A stretch of DNA of 7,572 nt from JBICHM01 sp043101835 (GTDB lineage Bacteria; Planctomycetota; Phycisphaerae; Phycisphaerales; UBA1924): assembly GCA_043101835.1 (NCBI GenBank), contig JBICHM010000324.1:1-7572 (forward strand). The letters run 5' to 3'. How positions within the stretch are numbered: position 1 is the stretch's first letter; every line of letters starts with the position of its first letter. The translations under genes and the position numbers were made by a program. Positions 5,625 to 7,572 of this stretch are shown here, in pieces. Under the pieces are notes generated by a model, which saw only the letters and a program-made list of their open reading frames with translations, did no database searches and was not told the origin of the DNA.

Positions 5625-6368
5625 TCAGCGGCGGCGACGACGGACCGCGGCGAGACCCGCGAGACCGAAGACCGACGCAGCGCCCGGGGTGGGCACATTC
5701 AGGTTGAACACAATGTGCATCTCATCAACGCCGGAACCGGCAGCGCCGCCGACCACGCCGACCGCGCCGAGGCCGTCGGAGAAGTCCGTGGCGGTCGCGG
5801 CGGACGAGAAGACCGCAGCGCCGTCGATGAAGAGCACCATGTCGACGCTCACCACGTCCGCGGCGCTAAAGCCGGGGTACGAGATGCCGTTGATGCCGTC
5901 GGCGCTGGCGTTGGCGAAGGCGCCGACGTCCATGCGGATGGCGTCCAGCAGGTCGCCGCTGCCGTCCGGATCAACACCGGCCGGGATCCAGCCGCTGCTG
6001 TCGACCGTGTAGGCGGCGACGGTGACGGTGTTGCCCGACTGCCACGAGCGAACGCGCGTGGCGGCGCCGGTGATCAGGTTGGCGCCGCCGTCCTGGTTCA
6101 GGCTGAAGTTAAAGGTGTCCGGAACGTCGTCGATGAAAAAGGCGCTGCCCGAGTTCTGGGCCAGCATCACGACGCCGAAAGTCTCAGTGGCGGGCACATC
6201 GCGCGTGTCGCCGATGTTCCAGGCACTGGTGTAGTTGAGGCCGCTCTGGACCTCAAACTGCGCGGCGCCGCCGATGCGAGCCGCATCGCCGCGGACCGCC
6301 GCGTTCGAAACGCTGGCGGCAGCGAGGCTCACCGTGAGCCCAGCCGCAGCACAAATCAGAGCATGCAT
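5625..6368 (-). CDS. Secreted protein with PEP-CTERM-like tail, copy B
   Basis: This paralogue of the 4359-5102 product has exactly the same length (247 residues), an identical first 15 residues (MHALICAAAGLTVSL) and an identical tail. The signal peptide probably ends near SNA (residue 23) and again has no basic residue before its hydrophobic core. Differences concentrate in the mature region: around residues 25-60, in the loop before SYPGFSAADV (ANASADGINGI here) and before GLGAVGVVGG. The Shine-Dalgarno AAGGAGG at 6377-6383 lies eight nt before the ATG, with an in-frame TGA one codon upstream of AGC-ATG. Its own leader and terminator suggest a monocistronic unit. A duplicated surface protein with diverged exposed loops is the simplest reading; binding partner and role are unknown. 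Confidence 0.88.
   Translation of the reverse strand: MHALICAAAGLTVSLAAASVSNAAVRGDAARIGGAAQFEVQSGLNYTSAWNIGDTRDVPATETFGVVMLAQNSGSAFFIDDVPDTFNFSLNQDGGANLITGAATRVRSWQSGNTVTVAAYTVDSSGWIPAGVDPDGSGDLLDAIRMDVGAFANASADGINGISYPGFSAADVVSVDMVLFIDGAAVFSSAATATDFSDGLGAVGVVGGAAGSGVDEMHIVFNLNVPTPGAASVFGLAGLAAVRRRRR
6052..6110. repeat. 59-nt segment identical to 4783-4841
   Basis: This is the counterpart in copy B of the exact match described for copy A. The base just before it (6051) and those just after it differ between the copies. Confidence 0.9.
6326..6340 (-). promoter_or_regulatory. Early-codon inverted repeat in copy B
   Basis: The same 15-nt inverted repeat as in copy A lies at the same distance from the start codon. 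It could form a small hairpin in the early coding region, or may be kept only because it encodes the conserved signal peptide. Confidence 0.4.
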
Positions 6369-6702
6369 GCTTCAATCCTCCTTCTCGCCCCATGAGCAAA
6401 TGGGGCCGCGTTGCACACACCCGAGCCCGGAGACGTCCGGACTCGGAACGGAACGGAAGGAGGGGTGACGCAAGGCCGTACTTGTCGGCGATGCTCAACA
6501 GCATGGGAGGAGATGGACACCTGACGCACGCGCAGTTGTGCGTGGCAAAGCCCTCGCGGACTCCACCCGGCGTTCCGACCATGCTCCTGATCAGCGCCCG
6601 AGGCTCGGTGGAGTTTCCCCCTGCCACCGAACCGGGCTGGTTGCGACGTGTTTCCTTCCGCTCCAACACAAACCGTGCCCCCCATCCCAAGCGGGAGGCA
6701 CG
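6369..6702 (-). promoter_or_regulatory. Structured leader RNA of copy B
   Basis: This leader has the same order of elements as the leader of copy A. There is a hairpin at 6702-6674 (CGTGCC/GGCACG and TCCC/GGGA, one-sided 5-nt bulge). The conserved block is at 6665-6634 (TGGAGCGGAAGGAA, then CGTCG and ACCAGCC). A fully paired 10-bp hairpin lies at 6633-6602 (GGTTCGGTGG/CCACCGAGCC, one U-G) with loop CAGGGGGAAACT. The anti-Shine-Dalgarno CCTCCTTC is at 6463-6456. An 11-bp hairpin at 6446-6421 includes one U-G pair, and a 7-bp hairpin lies at 6406-6387. GAG and AAGGAGG (6383-6377) follow. The central part (6601-6464) differs from copy A and holds two small hairpins at 6543-6524 and 6504-6491. 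The stretch 6703-6800, between this leader and the upstream gene, shows no clear promoter and no T-rich terminator. Confidence 0.66.
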
Positions 6703-6800
6703 ATGTATTGGAGCGGCATCCGCCCCCGTATGCAACGCTGAATCCGGAGTTTTCCCTGCCAATCCCGGGGGGGACCTCTTTGCGGGCCCCAAATAGGGGA

Positions 6801-7556
6801 TCAAGGTCCGGGAACGATGCCCGCATCGGCCTCAGCGGGGGGCGCCGGCGCGTCCGCCCCGGCCTCCGCGCGGGGGGCATCGATCACCAGCACCGCCTCG
6901 CCGGCGGTCACCAGCACGCGCCCATCGAGCAGGTCCAGACGCTCGGGCTGGGCGCCCAGGCGGATCGCGTGCTCCGCCTCAAGGCGGAGGCTGCCGGCCC
7001 CAAAGACCACAACGCGGAACCAGACGCCCTGGGCATCCTGCTCGGCCACCTGCTGATCGACGACCACGATCCGCTCCTGCGCGTACCCCACGGGGGCGAG
7101 CAGGCGGGCGGCGTTGCGGTGGTCGGCCCCGGCGAGGTCGCCCCGACGATCGAAGAGCACCAGCCCGTTCTGGGTCGCGAAGGCGGCCTTGTCGTCGAGC
7201 GCGGCGGCCCAGACCGGGCGAAGCCCGTTGCCGTAGCCGCTGAACCGGCCTCGGCCGGCGAGCGCCTCGGCGCGCGGGCGCCCGTCTTCGGTCTCGATCT
7301 GCCGGAGTTCGCCCCCATTGTCCATCGCGATGACGCGACCGGGGAAGACCCAGGCGTCAACCGTTTCGGCGCCGGCGAGCCCGCCGGTGATCCAGCGCCG
7401 ACGCCCTTCGGCCATCTCGTAGGAGGCGACGCCGCGATCGGTCCCGACGAGCGCCTCGCCCTCCGGGGTCATGCGGACCCAGCGGATCTGCCCGCCCTCG
7501 GGGCTGAGGTCCTGCAGGCGGCGCCCGCTGCGAAGGTCGAAGGCGACGAGCGCGGC
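6801..7556 (-). CDS. PQQ-like beta-propeller protein, 5' end missing
   Basis: 251 residues of the C-terminal part are present; the N-terminus lies beyond the contig end. An ATG at 7472 is internal, because 28 in-frame codons before it (AALVAFDLRSGRRLQDLSPE...) continue the same repeat pattern. Repeats of the type (V/L)xxFDxRxGxxxx, EALVGTDRGVASYEMAEGRRRW, NGLVLFDRRGDLAG and GRVLVTAGEAVLVIDA match the strand pattern of PQQ-like or WD-type propeller blades, about three to four blades in view. There is no PQQ-enzyme active-site motif, so a binding or assembly role, as in BamB-like proteins, is as likely as catalysis. The end (APRAEAGADAPAPPAEADAG...) is a disordered proline/acid-rich tail. No clear terminator separates it from the next unit. 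Bases beyond 7556 are adapter and are not part of this gene. Confidence 0.72.
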   Translation of the reverse strand, partial: AALVAFDLRSGRRLQDLSPEGGQIRWVRMTPEGEALVGTDRGVASYEMAEGRRRWITGGLAGAETVDAWVFPGRVIAMDNGGELRQIETEDGRPRAEALAGRGRFSGYGNGLRPVWAAALDDKAAFATQNGLVLFDRRGDLAGADHRNAARLLAPVGYAQERIVVVDQQVAEQDAQGVWFRVVVFGAGSLRLEAEHAIRLGAQPERLDLLDGRVLVTAGEAVLVIDAPRAEAGADAPAPPAEADAGIVPGP

Positions 7557-7572
7557 AGATCGGAAGAGCGTC
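7557..7572. other. Residual Illumina adapter at the contig end
   Basis: The last 16 bases, AGATCGGAAGAGCGTC, equal the start of the Illumina TruSeq read-2 adapter. They are a library artefact and not genomic sequence. They also mark the right side of the window as a contig end. Confidence 0.93.

Larger units (their letters stand above)
5536..6702 (-). repeat. Tandem-duplicated transcription unit, copy B
   Basis: This is the partner of the unit at 4252-5439, in direct orientation, with the same leader-gene-terminator order. Both terminators share the stem core ACGCGGCGC, and both leaders share the ribosome-binding region from the GAG to the ATG almost exactly. Confidence 0.8.

Noticed and set aside
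5250..6395. A 381-codon open frame on the plus strand across the leader of copy A and the copy B gene
   Set aside because: It runs through a strong terminator and opposite a gene with signal peptide, Shine-Dalgarno and sorting tail; its translation is mostly mirrored coding sequence.
6602..6665. Cobalamin or cyclic di-GMP riboswitch
   Set aside because: Fragments such as GGGGGAA and CGTCGCAACC look tempting, but the order of elements is wrong, no B12 box or GEMM core is present, and the 10-bp hairpin is not part of either fold.
1..7572. CRISPR arrays, tRNA or rRNA genes, insertion sequences
   Set aside because: No short regularly spaced repeats, no cloverleaf or rRNA signature, and no transposase motif or terminal inverted repeats were seen.

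Overview
The window is strongly GC-rich, and every gene I can support lies on the minus strand. It looks like a piece of a Planctomycetota genome, most likely class Phycisphaerae. Two family-level signatures support this. Three secreted proteins end in a planctomycete-style sorting tail (P-x-P-G-A, hydrophobic stretch, then four or five arginines). One membrane protein carries the zinc-ribbon signature CPTCGFNLRG...RCPECG that is common in planctomycetes. The right edge is a contig end: the last 16 bases match an Illumina TruSeq adapter.

Layout, read in the direction of transcription (right to left). (1) 7556-6801 is the C-terminal part of a PQQ-type beta-propeller protein. (2) 6702-5536 and 5439-4252 are two tandem copies of a complete transcription unit. 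Each copy has a long structured leader, a 247-residue secreted protein with a sorting tail, and a strong intrinsic terminator. (3) 4228-3869 is a small DUF721/DciA-like gene that begins only 23 nt after the second terminator. (4) 3752 to 1 is a tightly packed run: a secreted sorting-tail protein, a zinc-ribbon membrane protein, a zinc-ribbon/membrane domain continuous in frame with a full SpoVR protein, a 41-residue single-span protein and a second zinc-ribbon protein cut by the left edge. Two of the junctions are 4-nt start/stop overlaps.

The most interesting part is the pair of leaders at 5103-5439 and 6369-6702. Their sequences have diverged, but they keep the same ordered elements: an upstream hairpin, a conserved block of about 31 nt, a 10-bp hairpin with a GGGGGAA loop and different stem sequence, an anti-Shine-Dalgarno CCTCCTT, two further hairpins, and the Shine-Dalgarno AAGGAGG. 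Several stem positions pair only as U-G on the minus-strand RNA and would be A-C mismatches on the other strand. This points to a real cis-regulatory RNA, possibly one that masks the ribosome binding site. I do not recognise it as a known riboswitch class.

The second notable point is the SpoVR locus. SpoVR appears fused to an N-terminal zinc-ribbon plus three-helix membrane domain and sits among other zinc-ribbon/membrane proteins in a probable operon. No function beyond family membership can be read from the sequence for most of these proteins.
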